From NCBI GenBank assembly GCA_020086605.1, contig JACBWW010000017.1, forward strand, positions 19,931,806-19,995,805: a stretch of DNA of 64,000 bases. The letters run 5' to 3'. The notes under the pieces are model-generated. The model was not told where the DNA came from. It saw only the letters and a program-made list of their open reading frames with translations, and searched no databases. Every line of letters starts with the position of its first letter. Within the stretch, counting starts at the first letter, position 1. Below are positions 37,805-60,400 of this stretch, piece by piece. The translations under genes were made by a program, and so were the position numbers. This DNA is from Lanius collurio. Taxonomy: Eukaryota > Chordata > Aves > Passeriformes > Laniidae.

Positions 37805-37944
37805 CAACAGCTTTTACAGCAAAGGAATACTGAAACAGAGTAGCAACTTAAAACTATTACTGTTTTTACTATATCAAAGAATGGTGAAGATGAAGACCCC
37901 TTTTAACAGTATTCAACAATGGAGTTACAACTTGGAGTTACTAT

Positions 37945-40900
37945 TTAGGGGTTTCCACGGAAAATTTTCTGTTCAAATGACATACTGCTCTGTTAAAAAA
38001 AAAAAAGAGGAAAAAAGTTAATTTTCAATTAACTGAAGAATTTATGTTTAGTCAGAAAAGGTATTGAACTGAAGGGTACTGAACTGAAATGTGTATACAA
38101 TGAAGACAACCTCTTGCTTTTAAGCTTATAAGAGATAAATCCGTAGCATTAATGGTATCATCACTGGCAGACTAGTCAGAACATTTAAAGCTACTGTTGA
38201 AGGGGAAATTAAAATTTCAGCAATTGGAATCTATGACCAAGGAATGATCTGGCATGGAGGGCAAGAAGGCCCAGCTGCAGAATGAGACAGAGTGGATGGA
38301 AACTAGGAATGCTAGAGACTGGGATGACAGTATAAAGGACTGAAATTTCCCTTAGTGATGAGATTAAGATCTGCAACATTGTGTTTCAACAACCCTGGAG
38401 TGGGAGTGCTCGGGGGCCACCTTTGGGCAGCAGAACTGGCACTGAGAGGATGAAACCAACACTAGTCTAAGATACCCCATGCTGACATTCCCAGGACTGG
38501 TGCAAGTGTGTGTAAGGAATTGGCTTGTGCAGTTTTTTTTGGAACTCCAGGTTAATGTACCTTTAAGTCTGGCAAACATGGTCCAAAGGCTTCTAAGAGA
38601 AGGTTTTCATCTCTGACTGCTTTTTCAAAGTCTGTAAAAGAAAGCTTGCCATCGTGGTCATGGTCCTACAAAAGGAAGGGAACACTTCAGCAAAGGATTA
38701 TTACTTGTAGTTTTGTTTAACAGGTCTTTAAAGAACATGGATTCTAATTTTAGTTTGATTTGCAAATTGAGGGTCATCAGTTTCTGCTCAGAAAAGATTT
38801 GTGTCACTTGCTTCTACCTAAGGCAAAAAGGGTGGGGTTGAAAAATTGAAATACAGGCTTAAATAAAAGTTAGGATGCAAGACCTGGTTTTAAGTGACAA
38901 TCTTTGACCACCAACAAAGAAGTGGAGAGTATATATCTTGATTTGATTAAGATATTGACAGACAGTCCCTGGATGATCTGGTATTCTAGATTAAGCACTG
39001 TGAGACAAGCTTCACAAGAACCTTGAGTTTACTGTTCTTACTGAATACATAAATTGGATAAAGACATTTCATGATCAATTGATAAAACACAAATGTGTTT
39101 ACAAATGAAGCTACTGCAGATGCCTGTACTGATAGAACAAATGCAGCTTACACTTTTGAATTTTCCACTTCTGACTGGGTTTTTGCTTTGACTGGGCATG
39201 CACATAAACACATGCTAGTTTATACATAAAGCTTATAGCCCATTCATATACTAAATTAATAAGTTTCATATGAGAATACTGGACTGGGACTCATTGGATT
39301 GGGATTGTATTTCTGGCTTTCCTCGGGAGACTTGCAGAATCCCACTGTAAAACAGACACCATATTTTGTTACCTCACAGAAAGATTTTAAGAATCGGTTA
39401 ATGAATGTTTGAAAGACATTCAAGTATCACAAGAAGTACTTGCCATTTTCTTCAGTGCTATCTCTACCAAATCCTTAATTCCCTCATCAGGCTCTTCATC
39501 TGCTGATTGTATGAGAAGGCTGTTTTTCAGCATTTGAAACATTTCCTCTCTCGAAATGTATCCATCACCATTCAGGTCATAAACCTGAAAACAGTCTTTT
39601 GAAATACAAATAAATTTCAAGTTGATTACAAACTATAATCACATACCATTAAAAGCTGTTACCTATAGACAGATGTGAATTGTATTTTGTACAGCATTAT
39701 CAACTGAGCCAAATTTATCATACATGTGCTGAAACACTCCTGGCAAACACTTCTGCCAGACAACACAGGGTATCACTACCCACCAGTATCTTCTATAGTT
39801 CTTACATCAGGAACGCATATTTTACTGTTTGTAGTTGTACTGACACACTGAATTACATCCTGGGCACACAACTTAATGCTGTGACATTCCTGATCACTTT
39901 TCAGATGAATTTATATAGTGTATTAGGCATGGATAATGCTGCAACCTGGGAACTATGGAAAAAACATGCTCTCATTCTCCTTTCCTATTGTGATTTTTTT
40001 TTTATCCCACATGGCCTCTTTTTTCCCCTGCTGCTTAAAATTCTAGACTTCTTGCTATTTTTTCTCCTCCATCTTTCTCTATTATTATTGGGGAGGTTCT
40101 CATTACCATCTTACAGTTTTTCCATCTCTGCTTTCAAGCTGAAGAACTGCTGAAATTAATGGAACTGCTGCTGTGTCCCCACTGGGCCAGTAAATGAATG
40201 TTGGCACTGGTCTTGATTGGCTTGAGACTGCTAATTAGCCAAAGCCACGCTAAAGATACATCTGTTTCTTTCTAATTTTGTGTGTGAGTACAAAAACATG
40301 TATTTTGGCAAAACTGTATGCTGTTGAATAAACTTCAGTTTAAATGCAAGATTTTATAAGCAACAAAAGAAGGTGGTGGCTGTGGTAACCGCAGTTTACA
40401 CAGAAAACTGTCTCAGAAACCATTTCAGAACTCAGTTGCATTAAACTATACAGAAGAAAACTTTTCAATTACCAAGTACTTTATAAGATTAATTACTAAA
40501 TTATTACAAAAGCAATGTGTTATTTGTTGTGAACTCAATCTATTACTACTAAGTATCAGCATACAGATCAATCTTACATTTTATCTTCTCATCCAGTGTC
40601 CCCCGAAGTAAGACCCCTAAGCCTTCCACCCATTCCACCACAGTGATGCAGCCATTGTTGTCTCTATCAAAAACGCTGAACACTAGGAGGTGTATTAGAT
40701 AAATTTAATAGGGAAACACAAAAAAAGAATGTTTTCTTAAATCAAATAAAATTATAAATTATCTTTTTTCTTATGTTTGTCTGCTTTCACCAAGGTATGA
40801 TTACCCTTCTTGACTCTTAAGGTGTAACAATAAAAGGGATTCTGTCTCTCAGTTTACTCACCTTCCACTCCAGAATCCTGCCTGCTAAGACATTTTGTTT

Positions 40901-42546
40901 GATCTCTTGCCTTCCTGACTTAACTACAGGAAGTATGCTTCCATGCAGACATAAAGCAAATAAACCAATATCCCTTAAAATAAGGGATAATTCTGCATAC
41001 AGATTAATTAATTTAAATTACTAGCTTTTGTCTCAGAAAATCTTGGAGAAAATAATCCTAGAAACAATATATATTAAATATAAAAAGAAAAATAAACTCC
41101 TGTCTGTCAGGTAACAAAATATTTTTCTTTTCCCTTCCCTAAGCAACTTTCAATCTCACAGCTTCACTATTCATACAGCCTGTAATACAGTATTTCAAAT
41201 CCAAGATGGAGCTCAAACCATTGAGTAGCACCTATAACAACTTATATTTTAGAATATTAATTAGTAAGTTGGCTGAAGAAACACCTCTTCATGTAGAGCC
41301 AGGCATTTTTGACTTAGAAGACAATAGGTTTGCTTTTGCACTGAAATCAACCCCTTTGCAAGTAAGCATTAATATAATTTTTAAGAATGTGTAAGGTAAG
41401 TTGACTTGCTGCATAAAATTGCAACAAGTTTTTATTTTATGGCATGTGAGCAGCTGTCCTGCTGGAGAGAGGGAGAAGTTGAACCAAGGGGTGGCTCTTG
41501 GCAGCCCAAGGCTTAAAGAATAGCAGACTCATCCCTGCTCTGCATACTCCTCTGGACACCGCTACATCAGAGATCATTCCTTCAACTTTCACAGTGACTG
41601 CAAACGTGTCCCTCGTTACCAATCTGTGAAATCACTGTATTTTCAAGGGGTTATTTGGCTCATTACTCTCACCTCCTTGTACTATCTGCCCAGGCCCTTC
41701 AATGCTGTTCACAGAGCCTCTATTCCCAAAGTCATCCACTGTAACAGAATGCCTTACTGGGACTTTCAGGCCTGAGCTAGAGCTGTCCCCCAGCAGCGAC
41801 CGCAGCTCCCGAGGAAAGTGCCATAACGCTGCCCTCTTCTGTCACGACACTACAGCGACTGCGACAGAAACAGCCACAGGGCAGCACGACTGCCTCTGGC
41901 TGGTCTGTCTCCAACTAGAGCGTGAACTCTCTTGAACTAAGGAAAAACTATTCTGCATAAAGAAAGAAAAGATGTAATTTTCTCAACAGCTCCTGAGCGT
42001 AACTGCTCCTTTGCTGTCCTGGACGGGATGAGACGGCGCTGTTTGGTACGGACACACTCATCAGGTCGGCAGTGTAACCCCAGCCTCAGAGCTGTGTCCG
42101 CCTCACCTCGGTCCAACACCACGTCATCCGTCATGCCGAAGGCGCTGTGCAGGGTGTCTCGGAACACGACGCGGTTAAAGCCGATCCCAGCAAAGTCGCT
42201 TCTGGCCTTGGTCACCAGCGTGTCGAAGAGATTTACCAGACATTCCACTTCGGTTTTGTTAACTGCCCGGCCCAAACACAAGCAAACACAGGCTGTAAGT
42301 TACACTGGTGAAACACCAGGCAAGCACATACACCAGGGCCGTGACAGCGATGCTCCCCCGCCCCACCCGCTGCTCCAAAGGGGGCTCCGGGAAAGTGCCT
42401 CCCTTCGGAGCGAACAGGGACACAGATGATGAGCATGGGCACACCGGGGGGCGGCCGGCGCGGCTCCTGCGGTCCGGGGGAGACTCACAGTGCTTGGAGG
42501 ATCGGGTCAGCGAGTCCACCAGCAGCTTCACGCCCTTCCTGCTCAT
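37945..42546 (-). CDS. Calaxin/EFCAB1-like EF-hand protein, complete CDS
   Basis: Three-EF-hand Ca2+ sensor related to calaxin (CLXN, formerly EFCAB1), which binds outer-arm dynein in cilia and sperm flagella. Exons in transcript order: 42489-42546, 42107-42262, 40578-40682, 39444-39595, 38561-38665, 37945-37989; 621 nt, 206 aa plus stop, all phases fit (human calaxin 211 aa). The start [15 protein letters not shown] aligns with the calaxin N-terminus. Loops: [12 protein letters not shown] (exon 3), [12 protein letters not shown] (exon 4), [12 protein letters not shown] (exon 5, Asp at position 12). The [16 protein letters not shown] and [12 protein letters not shown] stretches are near-diagnostic. 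The last exon, [14 protein letters not shown], has a long T tract and AACAG acceptor. Intron 4 uses a GC donor. The gene lies between RBM48 and FAM133B, where human has none, so it is either a paralogue or a relocated CLXN; no symbol is assigned. Confidence 0.9.
39442..39443 (-). other. GC splice donor, calaxin-like intron 4
   Basis: Exon 4 ends GCACTGAAGAAAATG and the intron starts GCAAGTACTT. Only this junction joins in frame to exon 5 ([10 protein letters not shown]), reproducing the calaxin order LKKM-DHDHDG. Reading through would give ASTSCDT and a stop. Confidence 0.88.
41206..41394 (+). other. Open frame of unknown meaning in an intron
   Basis: A 62-codon plus-strand open frame inside intron 2 of the calaxin-like gene. 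It reads smoothly ([20 protein letters not shown], then [12 protein letters not shown]) and is followed by CAA|GTAAGC, a good splice donor. I recognise no protein and see no acceptor-bounded partner exon. It may be a remnant of a retro-copy or chance. Confidence 0.2.
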
Positions 42547-43224
42547 GGCGGCCGGGAGCCGGTCCCGCCGCCGCTGCCCTGGCAACGTGAGGGGGCGGCC
42601 GCGGCCTCGCGGTGCCGCTGGGCCGCACGGGCAGGTCGTACATACACACACAGGCAAAACAAAGATCAAGTCTTAACAGGCATTTTTTTAAAAACTGCAA
42701 TTCTAAAAACTAAAATAACTGCATTTCAGTTCTCTAAAAATACTTCTGGGAAAAAAAAAAGAGCTAAAAGTTAAATACAACACACAATAGAGTGCTTGTT
42801 CATCTGCTGTCAGAAGGCAAAAATACATTAAACCACTCTTACTCCGACACTGTTTGTTTTCTACTTTGTCCCTCTGCTGAAACTTGGACCGTGGGTATAG
42901 GTGCCACTCAAAACCCCACACTGGTGTGGGCACATCAGGAAAGCTGGGACCAGCCTCCACCTTTCCTTCAGGAAAAAGGGGATGCAAGAGGAGACTCAAC
43001 GAATTTGTTAAACTATTGCAAACTGAACCACTTCCCTTTCAGTACTACAGCCGATTTATGTAGTGAACTGATAAAGCCCATAAGCCCCTTTAAGCAGCTA
43101 CACCCCTTCCCAAGCATGACAGCAGCACTTGAAGCCGACAGCTGAGCAGAACAGATAGTTACAGTCACATAATTAAAATGATATACTGACTTAAGTATTT
43201 GGAAGACTGGGTCTCATTTCCATT
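42547..43224. promoter_or_regulatory. GC-rich 5' flank of calaxin-like gene
   Basis: About 42,300-42,640 is CpG-rich around exon 1 (CGGCCGCCATGAGC on the minus strand) and is the likely promoter. ATGGCGGCC on the plus strand at the start codon is a YY1-like core. The rest to 43,224 is ordinary AT-rich spacer with no coding exon seen. Confidence 0.5.
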
Positions 43225-45174
43225 TTTATTTCTTTCTGTGGCAGGTGGTTGTGTAAAAGTCAAATAAGGTATCACACAGGACACAGCATTTATGCTATGG
43301 TTCATTACAAGTTCTTTTACCAAAACTGCAACACCACAACTTAAAAGTGAAACAACCCCAACAAAACTAAACAAAAACCCTAAATCAAACCCCTCTGTTC
43401 ACTGTATCTTGCCTTTATTTCAACCTCACTGACAAGAGTGTCTAGAATTGGTAACATCAAGCCCAAGAGTATAAAATAGTCGATGAAAATACTACTATTG
43501 TTTAGATGCACATTGCTGCAGCTCAATGGTTGTATTTTCCCAAGAACTTGAAGACGATTTCTCTGTACAATGGCAGTATGAAGTCATTTTTCTCCCACAG
43601 ATTTTAGTTATAGTTTGCAGACTAATAATCAATGTCTTAAAAGTCTTAAAATTCTTGGCAACATAACACTTGAAACATCTAAGTTAGCACCTGTGCAGTG
43701 GAAAAAAAGGGGAAGATTAAAAATGCAATCTATATTTGACTACCTGGGATGGATGGGCATTTGTTTTAAAAGCTAACAGAAGGCCCAGCAATCAGTATTT
43801 CTGATTGGAACGGAAGATACAGTGAGAATTTCATGTAAACTAAAGTCAGCTGGTTGCTCGTGTTTTCTTGTGTGCACATTTAATTTAAAAAAGCTTTTTT
43901 TCAGTTATCTAAAGCAACTAAACTAAAGTAAAACAGCTTTATGACTTAGGTCAACATTCTGTAGCCCTCAAGTACAAAAATATAAATACAAACTGTTTAA
44001 ACAGTATCTTTAATGAGATTCTGGCAGTAGTTTTTTTATCTAACAAGACACATCACATAACAGATCTGCCACTGAACTTGCTTAGAGTAAAATCAGCTTC
44101 AATATGAAGCTGTTAAAGTATCAAAACCCTGCTTTTTACATGCTAAATAACTTCAGCTAGTGTGCACTTAAACACAGCAATGAACTTAACTATAACTGAA
44201 TACATACATGAAACTCTGCATGTGAAATGTAATTCAAAGAACTGGTTAGAACAAATGATTACCTGCATTTTGTTAATTTAAAAATGGTACAAATCATGCA
44301 AAACAATTCTAAAGATAATGCAAAGAAAGCTACCAGTGTTTGCAAGAAGTTTTCAATTAAACCAAAATTACATTAAGTGAAATATGCATATTTACTAGCA
44401 AAGGTCTATCACCATTTCAAGGAAACAGAGGTAAAATCTTCAGGTTTTGACTGTCAGTTATACTGCAAAATGTCATTGCTCTTGCTTAATGCAGAAGCAC
44501 ATGCTTGGAAGCTCAAAACTGCTTATTCAGAAAAGTCTGCTGACAATAGCTCTAGCTTCCCAGGAATGCAGAGATGCATGGATTAAAAATAGCAGAGATT
44601 TGCAAGAATCAAAGGCAAAGGCACCCTATTCAGGTAGCCAAAATGGTAGCATTCCCTTTCTTGTATGCATGGAGACAGTAATGGGGCAGATGAAACACAC
44701 TTCTACAAAGGCAGCCTTTTAAATGTTATCATTAATTTTCCATTAGCAGACACTAGCTTGTAGTAGTTTATGCATAATATTAACCTGTAGGATGAATTTG
44801 GGATTTAATTTGTCCTGATTTACAAATAAAGGCTATTACTAATGCTTTAAAAGACTATTTTAACTATCTAAAAAGGTTAACTCTCTTATTTTCCAATATT
44901 TTACACCTCAGCTGGCCTACCATCTCATGTTGTCTCAAACATCTAACACTGCTTACTGGAATTTTATAAAAGTTGTACCTCATGTATTAAGCAGCAGGCA
45001 ATAACAATGGTCTTTCCCAGCACAGCTGTGCATCTGGCTGGCTACTGAAAGATTAGGAATATTTCTAAAACACAGGAAAACTCATGCAGTTTGGTAAAGT
45101 TTGCTGTCATTTCACAGTTTAAGTTTCCTTTAGTCATTGCACTTCTGTTGATAGTCTCAGGTTGCCTCAAAATA
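43225..45174 (-). other. FAM133B: FAM133B 3' UTR and spacer (inferred)
   Basis: AT-rich sequence after the FAM133B stop. Minus-strand AATAAA motifs lie at 43,414-43,419 and 43,225-43,230 and could end a 3' UTR of roughly 1.8-1.95 kb. Open frames here match nothing I know. The UTR assignment is by position only. Confidence 0.35.
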
Positions 45175-56766
<11,592 letters not shown>

Positions 56767-57105
56767 NNNNNNNNNNNNNNNNNNNNNNNNNNNNNNNNNN
56801 NNNNNNNNNNNNNNNNNNNNNNNNNNNNNNNNNNNNNNNNNNNNNNNNNNNNNNNNNNNNNNNNNNNNNNNNNNNNNNNNNNNNNNNNNNNNNNNNNNNN
56901 NNNNNNNNNNNNNNNNNNNNNNNNNNNNNNNNNNNNNNNNNNNNNNNNNNNNNNNNNNNNNNNNNNNNNNNNNNNNNNNNNNNNNNNNNNNNNNNNNNNN
57001 NNNNNNNNNNNNNNNNNNNNNNNNNNNNNNNNNNNNNNNNNNNNNNNNNNNNNNNNNNNNNNNNNNNNNNNNNNNNNNNNNNNNNNNNNNNNNNNNNNNN
57101 NNNNN
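56767..57105. other. Assembly gap, 339 N
   Basis: Run of N. Translated frames crossing it are meaningless. The position is where the FAM133B promoter and first exon could be, and the right edge cuts a CR1 element, so the gap may contain GC-rich and repeat sequence. Confidence 0.99.
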
Positions 57106-57270
57106 TATACATATTAATGACGTCCCCTCTCAGTCTCTTCTTGAGGCTGAGCAAGTCCAGCTCCCTCAGCCTTTTCTCCTAAGAGAGATGCTCCTGTCCC
57201 TTCACCATCTTCACAGCCTTTCGTTGGACCCGCTCCAGGAGCTCCATGTCTCCCTTCTACTGAGGAGCCG
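57106..57270 (-). mobile_element. CR1 LINE fragment, cut by the gap
   Basis: On the minus strand it reads as the CR1 3' region: GGAGCATCTCTCTTAGGAG, AGGCTGAGGGAGCTGGACTT, then AGACTGAGAGGGGACGTCAT, running into the gap. The extreme 3' end is not visible. Confidence 0.88.
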
Positions 57271-57420
57271 CCGGCGAGGCGAGGGCCGGGACAGCCTTTG
57301 TGAGGGGGAGCGGGGGGAGCTCTGAGGGAAGCGCTGGTGAAATGTAAATGTGCACTTGTACCCTGGGGCGCCCGGATAGAATCCGCCTCCCAGGAGAGGG
57401 CAGATTTCGTGGTGAGAGGT
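57271..57420. promoter_or_regulatory. Small GC-rich patch, possible promoter edge
   Basis: A CpG-containing stretch next to the CR1 and gap, beginning GAGGAGCCGCCGGCGAGGCG nearby. It could be the outer edge of the FAM133B CpG island. No start codon plus donor fitting FAM133B exon 1 is present. Confidence 0.25.
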
Positions 57421-60400
57421 TTGTCTCCTCTTGATCCATCTAGGGGTCAGTTACAGAGGGAACCGCAGTGTTCCCTTTTGTTTTTGCCGTCGGTAGATGC
57501 ATAGACTAAAGTATTATGAATTAGCAGCCTGTGTGACATAGAATTCAATGAAACTGGGCCCTATTTCGGCGAGAGAGAGGGAAGAGAGAGAGAAGAAAAA
57601 AGTGTGTACTCATCCCTCGTTAGCCATCTGCACTACGACATAAAGCATTGTAATATCGGCAGGGTTAATATTACGTTAGGTTAATGGAAGCGCTAAGACA
57701 AGCCCGGGAGTTATCGGGATCTACTCAGAATTTGAAATGTCCTTTTCTCAAAGCATTACCATTAAAAATTACTGCATGTTAGTCACAGCTTTGTAAAAAT
57801 GGAGAAAAGTAATCACATGTTAATATGTTAATCATACCAAGCACAAATGAGTTTTGTTACTGAAATAGCTTTGCTGTCTTCATACTTAGGAAGAGCTGGA
57901 AAAATTGGCGAGCCCACGGGAAATTGTGATACCAAATTGCTCAGTAAAACCAAGAGCAGCCTGTGAGGAACTAGAAGGAAACTAAGAAAGTGACTATACT
58001 AGATTTGCAAGTAAAATTTGTTCAGTTGCAAATTAAATTTAGTGTTCAAAATTGCAAGATAGTGCATAAGAGAACTTTTATTCCTCAGAAAACAGCTGGT
58101 ATGTTCTAAAACAGGGATGGCTACTTTGGCAACACACCAGGCAGAAGTTCTCCCTGAGCTGCCTGCAACACTGGAGAAGTACATTGAAAACCGAAGAAGG
58201 AAATTGCATTAAAATACGTACAAAATGAGATTAGGAATGTGAAGCATGGTGAAGTCCTTGCCGCAAATGCATGTTCAGATCTGGACGATTCTGTAGTTAC
58301 CTCCAAGCAATCCAGTTTCAGGTGGCTCCCCCATGGCACTGCACACGTGTAGGGTGTCCCCAGTGCTGCGGCAGCCCTGGGAGGCTGAAGGGTGGCCCCA
58401 GCTTTGGGGCACGGCTGTCCCCGTGCTGGCACAGCGGTCAGGCTGCAGGGCTCTGGAGGCTTCGTCTCAGCCGCAGCAGCGGAGGTAATGCCCCGGCTGC
58501 GTCAAGTCTGCCAGGACAAAATGACTCTTCAGAAATGTTTTGACCAAAGTTGAGCTAAGAGAGTTTATTCATCCCACTCTCTGTGCTGTGAGGCTTTGGG
58601 CCTGGTGCCTGGAAATAAAAAGACTTGCCATGGCAGGAAGGCAGGGGTGCGGGGTCCCTCCCTATGCAGCAGGCACTGGGGAGGAGGGAGTCCTGTGGTA
58701 GGCACTCCACAGTACTTTAATTAGACCCCAATTAGCTTTTCTTCCCCAGGCTATGAAGGCTTGAAAGTCCAGCCAGACAAATCAGATTTCTAAAAATAGA
58801 TGAAAATACTTAGGGAAAGGACTTCTGTGTGCTGGGAGACTAAAAGATGACCTTGTTTATCAAAGGGATGGGAGGTGGAGAAGCAACACAACTGTTGAGT
58901 TCAAAATGAGAACTCATACAAATACTGTAAAAATCTTACTCTGTTTTTCAGTAAATGGCAGGCAAATGATAGACAGAGACAATACATTTATTTTTAAATA
59001 GACATTTGTTTCTATGGTACTAACAGATGTGACACCTAGTGTCATTAGATAATTTTGAGGCAAAGAGTGTAAGAACTTTTATGTGCGTAATGGGAAGAGT
59101 AACATTTGTGCTTTTTCCTACAAAGTCCTTAGTATTTGGCTTACTGGATTTTTTTTTTTTAATATATATATTTTTTTCCATAATTGGGTCTTAAGAACTC
59201 ACCTTCTCACAGATGAGGGCTAGGAAGAAAATCCCCATGTGAAGAATTGGTTCTGTAATTGTCAACAGACTGTTGGGTTTTCTTCTGTGATGTCTTGCTC
59301 TGAGCACGATCAAAGATAAAGCACCAGACAGTATCAAGATCCCTGTGGTAGCTTTTATGTAATGTTATATATTTCCATGATTTTTTCCCTTTTTCACAAT
59401 GCATTAGCTATGGCTAATATTGTTATTTGTGACTCTGGCCTCACTGCAGTTCACTTTGTGTCTGTCCCTGGATGGACTGCTGTTCATAATCTTATAATGT
59501 GCTTAAAGACTAATTTGGAATGTCACATAATGTAGCTTTTTATTTAAGTCTGTGTTGCACCTGCAGTTTATGCAACTATGCTTGTAAAAGACTTTCATGG
59601 TTCCTTCAGGGCTCTAAGGGTAGCAAAATTTTGATTCTAAGCTATAATCCTTTGAGGCTTTAGGGTCTGGTTAGCTCTGCAGTCATTTCTGTCTCTCAGA
59701 CAGCCTTCATCCAGAAGCTGACATCTTTTTGAATGCTTGAGCTGGTAGTTTTTAGATTCCTCTGTCTGGTGGCTCCTTGGAGGCTGCATTACTAGAAGCT
59801 ACTTGTATCCTACTCTAAAGAGAGCTTAACAAAATTTACAATCAGCTGAAGCTGTATTTGAGGTGTTTTGATGAGGACTTTTTGGTTGAAATAAGACCAG
59901 AAAAAATGCAGCTAGTTTTAAGATTCTGATGTGTCATTTTGTGTTTGACTCAAAACATACACTTTATTGTTTCTATATACCTGGAATTGTTACTAGTCAT
60001 ATTTATAGCCAATCAAGAAAAAACAGTCAGTCAATAAAGTGTGCTCAGCTCCTTAAAAGATGAAAATGAAAACAGCAGAATATTTAGGAATACAAAAATA
60101 CCATGCACGTTTAGCACAACAGCTGGATCAAGTAAAATTTGGGAAAACTAGTGGATTTCATGGACAACTGAGAGCCATTATAGCTGAATTAAAGCAGTTT
60201 GCTTAAACCAAAACAAAGATTTCAGTAAGAACAGACCAGTGCTGAATCATACAGCATGGCCAGCAATTGCAGCAATGTTTGGCCTTTGAAAGAAAAAACA
60301 AACTCTCAGATTTTAAAATTTTTTAAATGGAATTCATTCTAGGTAAGCAAATTCCTGGAAATCAGTAACTGGGATAAATGAGGGTAGATTTTTATAAAGC

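Noticed and set aside
38364..38579. Read-through end of the calaxin-like gene at 38,552 (LPDLK-VH-stop) as the true C-terminus
   Set aside because: A better terminal exon at 37,945-37,989 has a strong acceptor, correct phase and similarity to the calaxin C-terminus.
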